NCBI GenBank assembly: GCA_021787435.1
Contig: JAJYLY010000003.1
Coordinates: 124,001 to 188,000 of the forward strand
Reading direction: 5' to 3'
DNA: 64,000 nucleotides
Origin: Pseudomonadota bacterium
Lineage (GTDB): Bacteria > Pseudomonadota > Gammaproteobacteria > Burkholderiales > Gallionellaceae
Shown here one piece after another: positions 20,251 through 27,851 of this stretch. Made by a program: the position numbers and the translations under genes. The number at the start of each line of letters is the position of its first letter. Within the stretch, counting starts at the first letter, position 1. The notes beneath the pieces were generated by a model. The model had not been told where the DNA came from and searched no databases. It saw nothing but the letters and a program-made list of their open reading frames with translations.

Positions 20251-21483
20251 TTGTCTAAACGTAGAGTTGTAGTAACCGGAATGGGGATCGTGTCCCCGGT
20301 CGGTATTGGAATTCCTGCTGCCTGGCAAAACATCGTCGCCGGCAAGTCGGGCATAGTCAGGATATCGCATTTCGATGCGGGCCAGTTCGCAAGTCAGGTT
20401 GCAGGCGAAGTGACTGATTTTGATGCCACGCAATACCTGCCTGCCAAGGATGCCAGGCGCATGAGCAGGTTCATCCATTTTGGTCTGGTCGCCGGCATGG
20501 AGGCTTTTGCCGATTCCGGCCTTACTGTTACCGAACAGAATGCGGAGCGCATAGGCGTGAACATCGGTTCCGGCATAGGCGGACTGCCTGCCATCGAGGA
20601 GACGCATAATGATTATCTGGCGGCAGGCCCGCGCAAGATATCGCCGTTCTTCATTCCCGGCACCATCATCAACATGATTTCCGGCAACCTGTCCGTGATG
20701 TATGGACTCAAGGGACCCAATGTGTCCATGGTTTCCGCCTGCACCACCGGCACGCATTGCATAGGAGAATCTGCGCGCATGATCGAATACGGCGACGCGG
20801 ACGTGATGATTGCGGGCGGTTCAGAAGCAACCATCAGCCCGCTGGCCGTGGGCGGTTTTGCCGCGGCGCGCGCCCTTAGCACGCGCAACGATGATCCCGC
20901 GACGGCTTCGCGCCCTTGGGACAAGGACAGGGACGGCTTCGTGATCAGCGAGGGCGCAGGCGTTGTGGTGCTCGAGGAATATGAGCATGCGAAGGCTCGG
21001 GGTGCTAAGATTTATGCGGAGCTGACGGGCTATGGCATGAGCGCGGATGCCTACCATATCACCTCGCCTAACAGCGACGGCCCCAAGCGCAGCATGATCA
21101 ATGCGCTTAACAATGCCGGCCTTAATCCAGGGGATGTCCAGTATGTGAACGCGCATGGCACATCGACCCCGCTTGGCGACAAGAACGAAACCGATGCGAT
21201 CAAGCTTGCATTTGGCGATCACGCATATAAGCTGGTGGTGAATTCGACCAAGTCGATGACCGGCCATCTGCTGGGGGGGGCGGGCGGCGTCGAGTCGATC
21301 TTTTCTATCCTGGCAATCCATCACCAGATATCACCGCCGACCATCAATATCTTCGAGCAGGATCCAGAATGCGATCTGGACTACTGCGCCAACGAGGCGC
21401 GCGACATGAAAATCGACGTGGCGATGAATAATAACTTTGGCTTCGGCGGAACCAACGGCACACTGGTGTTCAGCAAAGTCTGA
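20251..21483 (+). CDS. fabF: Beta-ketoacyl-ACP synthase II, TTG start
   Basis: Elongating condensing enzyme of type II fatty acid synthesis. The 410-residue product has the catalytic Cys in SACTTGTHCIGE at about residue 165, and the two histidines in NAHGTSTPLGD and STKSMTGHLLGGAGG. The only start that gives the standard N-terminus (SKRRVVVTGMGIVSP) is the TTG at 20251, preceded by a good GGCGGAG ribosome site; no in-frame ATG lies nearby. A rare initiation codon here could lower FabF relative to ACP. Confidence 0.96.
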   Translation: MSKRRVVVTGMGIVSPVGIGIPAAWQNIVAGKSGIVRISHFDAGQFASQVAGEVTDFDATQYLPAKDARRMSRFIHFGLVAGMEAFADSGLTVTEQNAERIGVNIGSGIGGLPAIEETHNDYLAAGPRKISPFFIPGTIINMISGNLSVMYGLKGPNVSMVSACTTGTHCIGESARMIEYGDADVMIAGGSEATISPLAVGGFAAARALSTRNDDPATASRPWDKDRDGFVISEGAGVVVLEEYEHAKARGAKIYAELTGYGMSADAYHITSPNSDGPKRSMINALNNAGLNPGDVQYVNAHGTSTPLGDKNETDAIKLAFGDHAYKLVVNSTKSMTGHLLGGAGGVESIFSILAIHHQISPPTINIFEQDPECDLDYCANEARDMKIDVAMNNNFGFGGTNGTLVFSKV

Positions 21484-21517
21484 TGCAGTTATTTTCCATT
21501 CTTTAAAGATACTTTTG

Positions 21518-21562
21518 TCCACGAAATACACGGAAATGACTTTGTTCGTGACTTTCGTGGAT
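21518..21562 (+). repeat. Imperfect hairpin between fabF and pabC
   Basis: TCCACGAAATACACGGAA (21518-21535) is followed after nine bases by TTCGTGACTTTCGTGGAT (21545-21562). Nearly all positions of the 18-bp arms pair. Each arm is two variant copies of an 8-9-base word (CACGAA). The hairpin ends 11 bp before the pabC ATG. Confidence 0.7.
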
Positions 21563-21573
21563 GAGAATTTTTT

Positions 21574-22380
21574 ATGTTGATCAATGGTAAATCGGGCAAC
21601 CTGATTAGTGTCCGCGATCGCGGCCTGCTATATGGCGACGGGGTGTTCCGCACGCTGCTGGTTCGCCGGGGAAAGCCTCAACACTGGCCTTTGCATTTCC
21701 AGAAACTCTGGCATGACTGTGCGGCGCTGAATATTTCCTGCCCGGATTTCAATCTTTTGACTCTCGAGCTGGAATCACTTGCGGCGGTTCATCCCGATGC
21801 CGTCTTCAAGATTATCGTTACAAGAGGACTGTCGGCGCGCGGTTATGCGCCAGATCCGCATGCGCAGCCCAATCATGTCTGGGATGCCTCTGCATTGCCT
21901 GTTTATCCTGACGACGGGAAGACACTGGGTGTGAAACTGTCCCTTTGCAAATTGCGCCTGGGACATCAGCCAAGACTTGCCGGGATCAAGCACCTCAACC
22001 GGCTCGAGAATGTGCTGGCCGCATCCGAGATAGGCGATGCAGCGGAAGGCCTGATGCTCGATGTCGGGGGGCATGCGATCGAAGGCACGCGCAGCAATCT
22101 GTTCCTGGTCTCGAAAGGGGTGCTTGTCACGCCGGATCTGTCGCGCTGCGGAGTGGCGGGAGTTACGCGCGACCGCGTGATGAGCTATGCAAAAGCGATG
22201 GGAATGACAGTCGAGGTGCGCGATGTCCTGCACGAAGAATTGCTCTTTGCGGATGAATTGTTTCTGACTGGCAGCGTGTTCGGAGTGTGGCCGGTTGCGC
22301 GCTTTGATAAGCGATGCTGGACGGATTTCAATCATGTTGCGAAAATAGCCGCATGGCTCGACGAGGCTGATCATGGTTAA
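21574..22380 (+). CDS. pabC: Aminodeoxychorismate lyase
   Basis: PLP-dependent fold-type IV enzyme that releases pyruvate from aminodeoxychorismate to give p-aminobenzoate for folate. The 268-residue product has RGLLYGDGVFRTLLV at about residue 14, the PLP lysine in AGIKHLNRLENVLA at about 140, and EGTRSNLFLV. Its stop overlaps mltG by 8 bp. The partner pabB starts at the right end of the window (63838), far from this gene. Confidence 0.93.
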   Translation: MLINGKSGNLISVRDRGLLYGDGVFRTLLVRRGKPQHWPLHFQKLWHDCAALNISCPDFNLLTLELESLAAVHPDAVFKIIVTRGLSARGYAPDPHAQPNHVWDASALPVYPDDGKTLGVKLSLCKLRLGHQPRLAGIKHLNRLENVLAASEIGDAAEGLMLDVGGHAIEGTRSNLFLVSKGVLVTPDLSRCGVAGVTRDRVMSYAKAMGMTVEVRDVLHEELLFADELFLTGSVFGVWPVARFDKRCWTDFNHVAKIAAWLDEADHG

Positions 22381-23341
22381 GACATTGCTGCTGGCGGTTC
22401 TGCTGCTGGTGATCGGTGGCGTCTACTATGGCTTTGCGCCTGTGACGCTGCCCAGTCAGCCTTTTGATTTTTCGCTGAACCAGGGCAGCAGCCTCAATGC
22501 GGTTTCGCGGCAGTTCGAGCAGGAGGGCCTGATCGGTAATGCCAGACTGTTTTCCTTCTTCGCGCGGGTGCTGGGCAAAGCCGGAAAAATCCAGGCCGGC
22601 ATCTACCAGCTCGATCATGCGGTATCCAGGATGGAGCTCCTGCAGATGATCTCGCAGGGGAATGCCAGCAAGAACCGGGTCACGATCATTGATGGCTGGA
22701 ATTTCAGGCAACTGCGTGAGGCGCTCGACGATAGCGAGAACATCCGCCATGATACCCAAGGCTTGTCTGATGCAAAGATCATGCAGCAGATCGGCGCGAC
22801 AGAAGCGAATCCGGAAGGACTGTTTTTTCCCGATACCTATTATGTCGCCGCAGGCAGCAGCGATATCGATCTGTTAAAGCTTGCCTACAGGACGATGCAA
22901 CAACGTCTGCAACAGGCATGGCTTGCCAGAAACCCGGATGTCCCGCTGAACTCGCCCTATCAGGCTTTGACACTCGCCTCCATCGTGGAGAAGGAGACCG
23001 GTGCGGCGGCAGACAGAACGATGATTGCCGGCGTATTTGCAAACCGGCTGCGCAAACACATGTTGCTGCAGACCGATCCCACAGTGATCTACGGCATGGG
23101 TGACAGGTACAGCGGTGTTCTGCATCACGAGGACATGACCCGCGACACGCCCTACAATACCTATACGCGCGCAGGGCTTCCGCCCACGCCGATCGCGATG
23201 CCGGGCCGGGATGCGCTTTATGCCGCGCTGCATCCGGCGAACACGGATGCGCTTTATTTTGTCGCGCGCGGCGATGGTAGCTCGAAATTTTCCAGCAGCC
23301 TGGATGAGCATAACCGCGCGGTCAATCAATACCAGAAATGA
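22373..23341 (+). CDS. mltG: Endolytic murein transglycosylase MltG
   Basis: Cleaves nascent glycan strands and terminates their elongation. The 322-residue product has one N-terminal membrane anchor (LLLAVLLLVIGGVYYGF), a LysM-like part, and the YceG domain with the catalytic Glu in ASIVEKETG at about residue 205, followed by DPTVIYG and TPYNTYTRAGLPPTPI. It overlaps pabC. In most proteobacteria tmk follows directly; here a 1.7-kb accessory stretch separates the two. Confidence 0.95.
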   Translation: MVKTLLLAVLLLVIGGVYYGFAPVTLPSQPFDFSLNQGSSLNAVSRQFEQEGLIGNARLFSFFARVLGKAGKIQAGIYQLDHAVSRMELLQMISQGNASKNRVTIIDGWNFRQLREALDDSENIRHDTQGLSDAKIMQQIGATEANPEGLFFPDTYYVAAGSSDIDLLKLAYRTMQQRLQQAWLARNPDVPLNSPYQALTLASIVEKETGAAADRTMIAGVFANRLRKHMLLQTDPTVIYGMGDRYSGVLHHEDMTRDTPYNTYTRAGLPPTPIAMPGRDALYAALHPANTDALYFVARGDGSSKFSSSLDEHNRAVNQYQK

Positions 23342-23343
23342 AA

Positions 23344-23385
23344 CAGCGAGTGGCGAGTAGCAAGCGGCAAGTTAGTAGCTGGCTT
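23344..23385 (+). repeat. Left arm of a word-repeat hairpin, after mltG
   Basis: Contains CAGCGAGTGGCGAGTAGCAA and GTTAGTAGCTGGCTTA. The second part is complementary to the segment at 24995-25015 (GTAAGCTGCCAGCTACCTAC) just before tmk. The two would make one intergenic hairpin if the TA island between them were removed. Confidence 0.55.
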
Positions 23386-23442
23386 ATTTTTTACGAGGAT
23401 GGATTGCTGCTGCGCCGGATAAATTTACCCTTGTTTTTGCTT

Positions 23443-23470
23443 TTGACTTACAATGAAAACATTGTAATAC
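23443..23470 (+). promoter_or_regulatory. Promoter and palindromic operator of the first TA pair
   Basis: A perfect inverted repeat, TTACAATG-AAAA-CATTGTAA (23448-23467), lies between a TTGACT -35 (23443-23448) and a TAATAC -10 (23465-23470) with 16-bp spacing. It stands just ahead of the antitoxin ATG at 23485. This is the expected place for autorepression by a ribbon-helix-helix antitoxin. Confidence 0.65.
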
Positions 23471-23484
23471 ATGAGAGGTGAATC

Positions 23485-23724
23485 ATGGGGATGATGTCGA
23501 TGCGCCTGCCGGACGAACTGACAGATCAGCTGGACCTGCTGGCTTCAGCCACTGGCCGCACAAAATCGTTTCTGGCTGGACAAGCCATCCGCGACTACAT
23601 CGAGCGTGAGTCTTGGCAGATCACAGAGATTACGCAGGCTATCAGTGAAGCGGACAGCGGTGATTTTGCCAGCGACGATGAAGTAAACAGCATCAGCGCA
23701 AAATGGATGCGCAATGCGGGTTAG
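23485..23724 (+). CDS. Ribbon-helix-helix antitoxin (CopG/ParD-like)
   Basis: A 79-residue protein whose first 45 residues are a ribbon-helix-helix DNA-binding domain (MSMRLPDELTDQLDLLA, then TGRTKSFLAGQAIRDYIE). The C-terminal part is acidic and should wrap the toxin. It has a good ribosome site (AGGTG) and a palindromic operator directly upstream. The stop overlaps the toxin gene by 11 bp. Both genes look intact. The pair lies in the accessory stretch between mltG and tmk. Confidence 0.85.
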   Translation: MGMMSMRLPDELTDQLDLLASATGRTKSFLAGQAIRDYIERESWQITEITQAISEADSGDFASDDEVNSISAKWMRNAG

Positions 23725-23995
23725 GTGGCTGACAAAAGCAATCAGAAATCTGGATGCAGAAGCGGAGTACATAGCAAGGCAGAACCCGGCAGCGGCAGCC
23801 GAGAAGTACTTGTACATCAAAACCAGAGTTGATGCGTTAGGTGATTTCCCTGCCGCTGGGCGACCCGGCAGAGTGCCGGGTACGCGCGAGTTGGTTATCG
23901 ATGTCTATCCGTTCATTGTTCCATACCGTGTTGCAGGTCAAGAGCTGCATGTCTTGCGGGTCTTTCATACACGCCGCAGCCTGCCGAAAGATTGA
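23714..23995 (+). CDS. ParE/RelE-family toxin
   Basis: A 93-residue basic protein of the RelE/ParE fold: an N-terminal strand (MRVRWLTKAIRNLDAEAEYIA), a helix pair, then the GRPGRVPGTRELV turn and the C-terminal strands IVPYRVAGQELHVLRVFHTRR. The R-x-PGTREL and YRV signatures are typical of ParE-type members that act on gyrase, though an mRNA-cleaving role cannot be excluded. It overlaps the antitoxin gene, as expected for a TA operon. Confidence 0.85.
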   Translation: MRVRWLTKAIRNLDAEAEYIARQNPAAAAEKYLYIKTRVDALGDFPAAGRPGRVPGTRELVIDVYPFIVPYRVAGQELHVLRVFHTRRSLPKD

Positions 23996-24094
23996 TGAAT
24001 GCGGGTGGGTTAGTCGTGTGAATTTAGAACCAAATTTTGAGTCAGCTTACAAACTCAGACGAGTACAATAAGCAATCTTTATGGGATGTTGGCT

Positions 24095-24280
24095 ATGAGC
24101 ACGACGAAGGTTCATGTGGATGCTGATGATGAATTGAAAGAGCAGGCGTTGCCGATCGAACCCAAGGTTCCGAATGAAAAAACTCGTGCTGCGATGCAGG
24201 AAGCAAGATTGATGAGAACGGCGAGGTATGATTCGGCGAAGGCGTTGTTTGAAGACCTAGAAAAAACAGCAAAATCATAG
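24095..24280 (+). pseudogene. DinJ/RelB-type antitoxin with an internal deletion
   Basis: The 61-codon frame starts like a DinJ antitoxin (TTKVHVDADDELKEQA) and ends like one (LPIEPKVPNEKTR, then ALFEDLEKTAK), but the 25-30 residues between, which form the dimerisation helices of the ribbon-helix-helix fold, are missing. The two parts are joined in frame after residue 16. It can hardly bind DNA as a normal dimer, though the toxin-binding tail remains. It is followed at once by a YafQ-type toxin frame. It may still be translated, so the pseudogene call is an inference. Confidence 0.6.
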
Positions 24281-24571
24281 TGCGCAAAACCGCTGCGAAG
24301 TAGCGACACAACCCGCCAGTTCGTCAAGGACTGGGAACGCATGAGCCACTCCGGGCGCTATGATATGAATCGCCTGAAAGTGGCGATGATGTTGCTGATT
24401 GGCAATGACGAACCGCTTCCCCCTGAGCATCTGGATCATGAGCTGTCAGGTGTATGGACTGGTTTCAGGGAATGCCATATTGGCGGGGATTTTCTGCTGA
24501 TTTATGAGTTAAAAGCGGATGGCAAGATTATCTTCACCAGAACGGGTACACATACCGATCTGTTTGAATGA
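24281..24571 (+). pseudogene. YafQ-type toxin, start lost by a frameshift
   Basis: The frame encodes nearly all of a YafQ endoribonuclease: TTRQFVKDWERM, RYDMNRLKVAMMLL, LDHELSG, FRECHIGGDFLLIYEL and RTGTHTDLFE. The catalytic residues of YafQ (His in LDH, His and Asp in CHIGGD, His and Phe in THTDLF) are all kept. However, the likely GTG start at 24280, overlapping the antitoxin stop, is in a different frame and meets a TAG after seven codons. The first in-frame ATG is at 24341, leaving 76 residues. A one-base insertion near the 5' end would explain this. Activity of the short form is uncertain. Confidence 0.65.
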
Positions 24572-24671
24572 CCGCGTTGTATAAGCCGTGTCTGTGTAAG
24601 ATTTAAGGGTGACTATCGAGACTTTTCAACTCAGTTTGTTTTTATCGGAAATCAAATCGAATATGCATTGA

Positions 24672-24845
24672 ATCGCTAAATCTCATTTAGAAAATTTCTC
24701 AACCAGCTTTGGCTTGTCAGATTTTGACGAGTCACAGCAGTTTGAAATGTTTGTGAACTACTCCGTTCTAATGCCAAAGATCAGCACTACATTTGAATTG
24801 AAGCGGCAGTCCGTTTTGGATGAGATGATTAAGAAAATAAAATAG
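24672..24845 (+). pseudogene. Gene fragment resembling the N-terminus of an AIPR-type phage-defence protein
   Basis: The 466-bp gap 24572-25037 has no intact gene. It is AT-rich. One frame reads 57 codons from just after a TGA to a TAG: IAKSHLENFSTSFGLSDFDE, then FEMFVNYSVLMPK and a Lys-rich end. The GLSDFDES-FE-FVNY pattern recalls the first 40 residues of AIPR (abortive infection) proteins. There is no start codon at the 5' end, and the similarity stops after about 35 residues. A perfect 16-bp AT palindrome lies at 24972-24987. Confidence 0.35.
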
Positions 24846-24994
24846 GCTATTTCCCATCTTCCCTGACTTAGCCTGCTTGGTTTGAGTGGATGTGTTAATA
24901 CAAATCGAAGTTCCATAATGTCTTGCAATCAGTCGTCCGGTATTCGGGTGGAAATTGTGGGTGATTTTATTAACTATATATATAGTTATTTATA

Positions 24995-25030
24995 GTAAGC
25001 TGCCAGCTACCTACTAACGACTAGCTACTG
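24995..25030 (+). repeat. Right arm of the split word-repeat hairpin, before tmk
   Basis: Contains GTAAGCTGCCAGCTACCTAC and TAACGACTAGCTACTG, complementary in large part to the segment after mltG (23371-23386). It ends eight bases before the tmk ATG. Confidence 0.55.
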
Positions 25031-25037
25031 AACTTTT

Positions 25038-25637
25038 ATGACCAGATTTATCACTTTTGAAGGCGTGGACGGGGCTGGCAAGAGCACGCACCTTGCGTGG
25101 TTTGCCGATGAACTCCGTTCTCGCGGCATGGATGTGATCGTCACGCGCGAGCCGGGTGGCACGGCGCTGGGCGAGAAGCTTCGCGAGATGGTGCTCAGCC
25201 AGCCGATGAGCATGGGCGCCGAGGCGATGCTGATGTTTGCGGCGCGCATAGAGCATGTCGAGAAGGTCATCAGGCCTGCCTTGCTTTCAGGCCAATGGGT
25301 GATCTCGGACCGCTTTTCGGATGCTAGCTTCGCCTATCAGGGCTCAGGTCGCGGCATGGACTGGGAAAAGCTGAAGCAGCTCGAAGAGTGGGTCGATCTC
25401 CAGCCCGACATGACGCTGTTTTTCGATGTGCCGATCGAAGTGGCAAGGCAGCGCCTGTCGAACAACGCATCGCTCGACCGTTTCGAGCAGGAGCAGGGCG
25501 AATTCTTCGAGCGTGTGCGCGCCGGATATCATCGCCGTGTGAAAGAAAGTCCCCAGCGCTTCAAAGTGATCGATGCGGCACGGTCGCTCGATGCCGTGAA
25601 GCGGCAGCTTGAAGATGTCGTCAGGACATTGCGATGA
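25038..25637 (+). CDS. tmk: Thymidylate kinase
   Basis: Phosphorylates dTMP to dTDP. The 199-residue product starts MTRFITFEGVDGAGKSTH with the P-loop at residues 8-15, has the TREPGGTALGEKLR motif with the base-contacting Arg, and the DRFSDASFAYQGSGRG segment at about residue 92. It overlaps holB by 4 bp. It is normally next to mltG; here it lies just right of the TA island and of one hairpin arm. Confidence 0.96.
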   Translation: MTRFITFEGVDGAGKSTHLAWFADELRSRGMDVIVTREPGGTALGEKLREMVLSQPMSMGAEAMLMFAARIEHVEKVIRPALLSGQWVISDRFSDASFAYQGSGRGMDWEKLKQLEEWVDLQPDMTLFFDVPIEVARQRLSNNASLDRFEQEQGEFFERVRAGYHRRVKESPQRFKVIDAARSLDAVKRQLEDVVRTLR

Positions 25638-26623
25638 ACGAACTTTATCCCTGGCAGAAAGATGACTGGGCGCGCCTGCAGTCATTGCGCTCCCGCTCAA
25701 CGCAGGGTCTGCTGTTCCAGGGGCAGCGCGGCATAGGCAAGCTTGAGCTTGCGATCAGCTATGCGCAGGCCCTGCTGTGCGAGCATCCTGCAGAAGGCGG
25801 ACATGCGTGCGGAAAATGTCCGTCATGCCACTGGTTCGGGCAGGGCTCGCACCCCGACTTTCGCATGCTGCAGCCCGAGTCGGAAACCGAAGAGACGGAG
25901 GTCGGCAAGAAAGCAAGCCGCCAGATTTCCGTGGGCCAGATCCGGGCTCTTTCCGACTTCATGGGCATGAGCGCGCATCAGGGAGGGCGGCGCGTGGTGA
26001 TCATCCATCCCGCTGAAGCGATGAATGCGAACGCCGCGAACGCCTTGCTGAAAAGTCTGGAGGAGCCGCCTTCGGGCTTGCTTTTCATCCTGGTGACGCA
26101 CAAGCCTCAGGGGTTGCTGCCGACGATCGTAAGCCGCTGCCTGTCGTTTGTGCTTGCAACGCCGGATGTGAAAATTGCCGAGAGCTTTCTTGCAAAGCAG
26201 GGTGTAAAAAATCCTCTTGATGCGCTGGCATCTTCCGGTTTCTCGCCGCTCATGGCATTGCAGAGTTCCGAGGGCAGCGAAGCGAGAGAGAAGCTGCTGC
26301 GCGCATTGCAGCAGAGACAGATGGATGTTTTCGCGCTGGCAGAAGCGTTGCAAAAGACAGAGCAGGTGCAGGTGGTGCAATGGCTGCAGCAATGGTGCCA
26401 CGATCTGATCTCGCAGAAACTCGCAGGCAGGCTGCGCTATCATCCGGGCAGCGAAAAGCCGATTAGCGAACTGGCAGCCTCCCTCGATGCGCTCGATCTT
26501 GCGCGCCTGCAAGGCGTGCTAAAGACTGCAAAGAGGGAAGCGCAGCATACGCTGAATCCAAAACTCTTTCTCGAATCGCTTTTGTTTACCTACTGCCAGC
26601 TTACAAAACCATGTCATTCATAG
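25634..26623 (+). CDS. holB: DNA polymerase III subunit delta'
   Basis: Clamp-loader subunit. The 329-residue product has the AAA-type fold with GLLFQGQRGIGKLELA (P-loop position, in delta' not required for ATP hydrolysis), the four-cysteine zinc module CEHPAEGGHACGKCPSC, the sensor stretch NAANALLKSLEEPPSG and TIVSRC (SRC motif). It overlaps tmk by 4 bp and tatD by 13 bp. No pilZ gene intervenes before tatD, unlike many related genomes. Confidence 0.94.
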   Translation: MNELYPWQKDDWARLQSLRSRSTQGLLFQGQRGIGKLELAISYAQALLCEHPAEGGHACGKCPSCHWFGQGSHPDFRMLQPESETEETEVGKKASRQISVGQIRALSDFMGMSAHQGGRRVVIIHPAEAMNANAANALLKSLEEPPSGLLFILVTHKPQGLLPTIVSRCLSFVLATPDVKIAESFLAKQGVKNPLDALASSGFSPLMALQSSEGSEAREKLLRALQQRQMDVFALAEALQKTEQVQVVQWLQQWCHDLISQKLAGRLRYHPGSEKPISELAASLDALDLARLQGVLKTAKREAQHTLNPKLFLESLLFTYCQLTKPCHS

Positions 26624-27375
26624 ATTCGCACTGCCACATCAACTTCAAGGAACTTTCGGCAGACATCGCGGGTGTGCTGGAAAGGATGCAGCACAACGAT
26701 GTGACAAGCGCGCTCTGCGTGTCGGTCAACCTGACGGATTTTCCAGAGGTGCTGGACCTGGCCATCCGGTATCCGAACATCTACGCCTCGGTCGGCGTAC
26801 ATCCAGATCACGAGTTGGTCGAGGAGCCCACCGTCGGACGCCTCATCGAACTGGCAGATCATCCCAGAATCATTGCGATCGGCGAGACGGGGCTGGACTA
26901 TTACCGGTTGACGGGCGACCTGGAATGGCAGCGCGCGCGGTTCCGCAATCATATTCGCGCCGCGAAACAGTGTGGCAAGCCGCTGATCATACATACCCGC
27001 AGCGCCAGTGAAGACACGCTGCGCATCATGGATGAGGAAGGTGCGCAGGACATAGGTGGGGTGATGCACTGTTTCACCGAAAGCTGGGAAGTGGCAAGAC
27101 GCGCGCTGGACATGGGTTTCTACATCTCGTTTTCCGGCATCGTCACATTCAAGAGCGCGCATGAGCTCAAGGAGGTTGCAAAGTTGGTGCCGATGGACCG
27201 CATGCTAATCGAGACCGACTCGCCTTATCTAGCGCCTGTGCCATTCCGTGGAAAAGTCAACCAGCCGGCGTTTGTCAGGCATGTGGCCGAGGAAATCGCG
27301 CTGCTCAGGGGCATTCCCGTCGACGAAGTGGGGAATGCGACCAGCGCCAATTTTGCCCGGCTGTTCAGGCTGTAA
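26611..27375 (+). CDS. tatD: TatD-family metal-dependent deoxyribonuclease
   Basis: A 254-residue TIM-barrel hydrolase with the metal-binding signature DSHCHIN at the N-terminus, SVGVHPDHE, IGETGLDYYR with the bridging Glu, IIHTRSASEDTL, GGVMHCFTES and the final LIETDSPYLAP. The family acts as a 3'-5' exonuclease and on D-aminoacyl-tRNA-like substrates in some members. It overlaps holB and ends the operon shortly before the tRNA cluster. Confidence 0.94.
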   Translation: MSFIDSHCHINFKELSADIAGVLERMQHNDVTSALCVSVNLTDFPEVLDLAIRYPNIYASVGVHPDHELVEEPTVGRLIELADHPRIIAIGETGLDYYRLTGDLEWQRARFRNHIRAAKQCGKPLIIHTRSASEDTLRIMDEEGAQDIGGVMHCFTESWEVARRALDMGFYISFSGIVTFKSAHELKEVAKLVPMDRMLIETDSPYLAPVPFRGKVNQPAFVRHVAEEIALLRGIPVDEVGNATSANFARLFRL

Positions 27376-27388
27376 CTGCGAAAAAATC

Positions 27389-27416
27389 TTGACAGAAATC
27401 CTGAACAACCTATAAT
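27389..27416 (+). promoter_or_regulatory. Sigma-70 promoter of the tRNA cluster
   Basis: TTGACA (27389-27394) and TATAAT (27411-27416) are both perfect consensus boxes, 16 bp apart, and the first tRNA begins 14 bp after the -10. Confidence 0.85.
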
Positions 27417-27430
27417 TCGCGCCTCGCAAT

Positions 27431-27506
27431 GCGGGAGTAGCTCAGTTGGTAGAGCGCAACCTTGCCAAGGTTGAGGTCGAGAGTTCGAGACTCTTCTCCC
27501 GCTCCA
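27431..27506 (+). tRNA. tRNA-Gly (GCC)
   Basis: Seventy-six bases with a full cloverleaf. Acceptor GCGGGAG pairs with CTCCCGC, the D-arm contains AGCTCAGTTGGTAGAGC, the anticodon loop CTTGCCAAG reads glycine codon GGC, and the T-loop is GTTCGAGAC. The CCA end is encoded. Confidence 0.97.
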
Positions 27507-27555
27507 GTTTAAAGGGTAGTGCCTCCCGGCACTCGTTTGATGCGATGCTCCAAAT

Positions 27556-27631
27556 GCGGGAGTAGCTCAGTTGGTAGAGCGCAACCTTGCCAAGGTTGAG
27601 GTCGAGAGTTCGAGACTCTTTTCCCGCTCCA
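27556..27631 (+). tRNA. tRNA-Gly (GCC), second copy
   Basis: Nearly identical to the copy at 27431. The single visible change is in the 3' acceptor strand (TTCCCGC in place of CTCCCGC), which turns the last acceptor pair into a G-U wobble. Anticodon GCC; CCA encoded. Confidence 0.96.
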
Positions 27632-27637
27632 CATTCC

Positions 27638-27668
27638 AGGGAAAGCATCAGGCTTTCCCTTAATTTTT
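27638..27668 (+). terminator. Rho-independent terminator-like hairpin between tRNA-Gly and tRNA-Cys
   Basis: AGGGAAAGC pairs with GCTTTCCCT across a five-base loop and is followed by TAATTTTTG. A 9-bp stem with a T-run would at least attenuate transcription into the tRNA-Cys and tRNA-Leu genes. Confidence 0.6.
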
Positions 27669-27678
27669 GTGACATTGC

Positions 27679-27752
27679 GGCGAGATAGCAAAATGGTTAT
27701 GCAGCGGATTGCAAATCCGCCTATCCCAGTTCGATTCTGGGTCTCGCCTCCA
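27679..27752 (+). tRNA. tRNA-Cys (GCA)
   Basis: Seventy-four bases. Acceptor GGCGAGA pairs with TCTCGCC, the anticodon loop ATTGCAAAT carries GCA, and the T-arm contains GTTCGATTC. CCA encoded. Confidence 0.96.
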
Positions 27753-27759
27753 GACATCT

Positions 27760-27851
27760 GCCCGGGTGGTGAAATTGGTAGACACAACGGACTTAAAATC
27801 CGTCGCTTGGGTAAAACCAGCGTGCCGGTTCGACCCCGGCTCCGGGCACCA
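27760..27851 (+). tRNA. tRNA-Leu (TAA)
   Basis: Ninety-two bases, a class II tRNA with a long variable arm (CGCTTGGGTAAAACCAGCG). Anticodon TAA lies in ACTTAAAAT, the T-loop is GTTCGACCC, and CCA is encoded. The last acceptor pair is a G-U wobble. It borders the accessory stretch, but no partial copy of its 3' end was found downstream. Confidence 0.96.
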
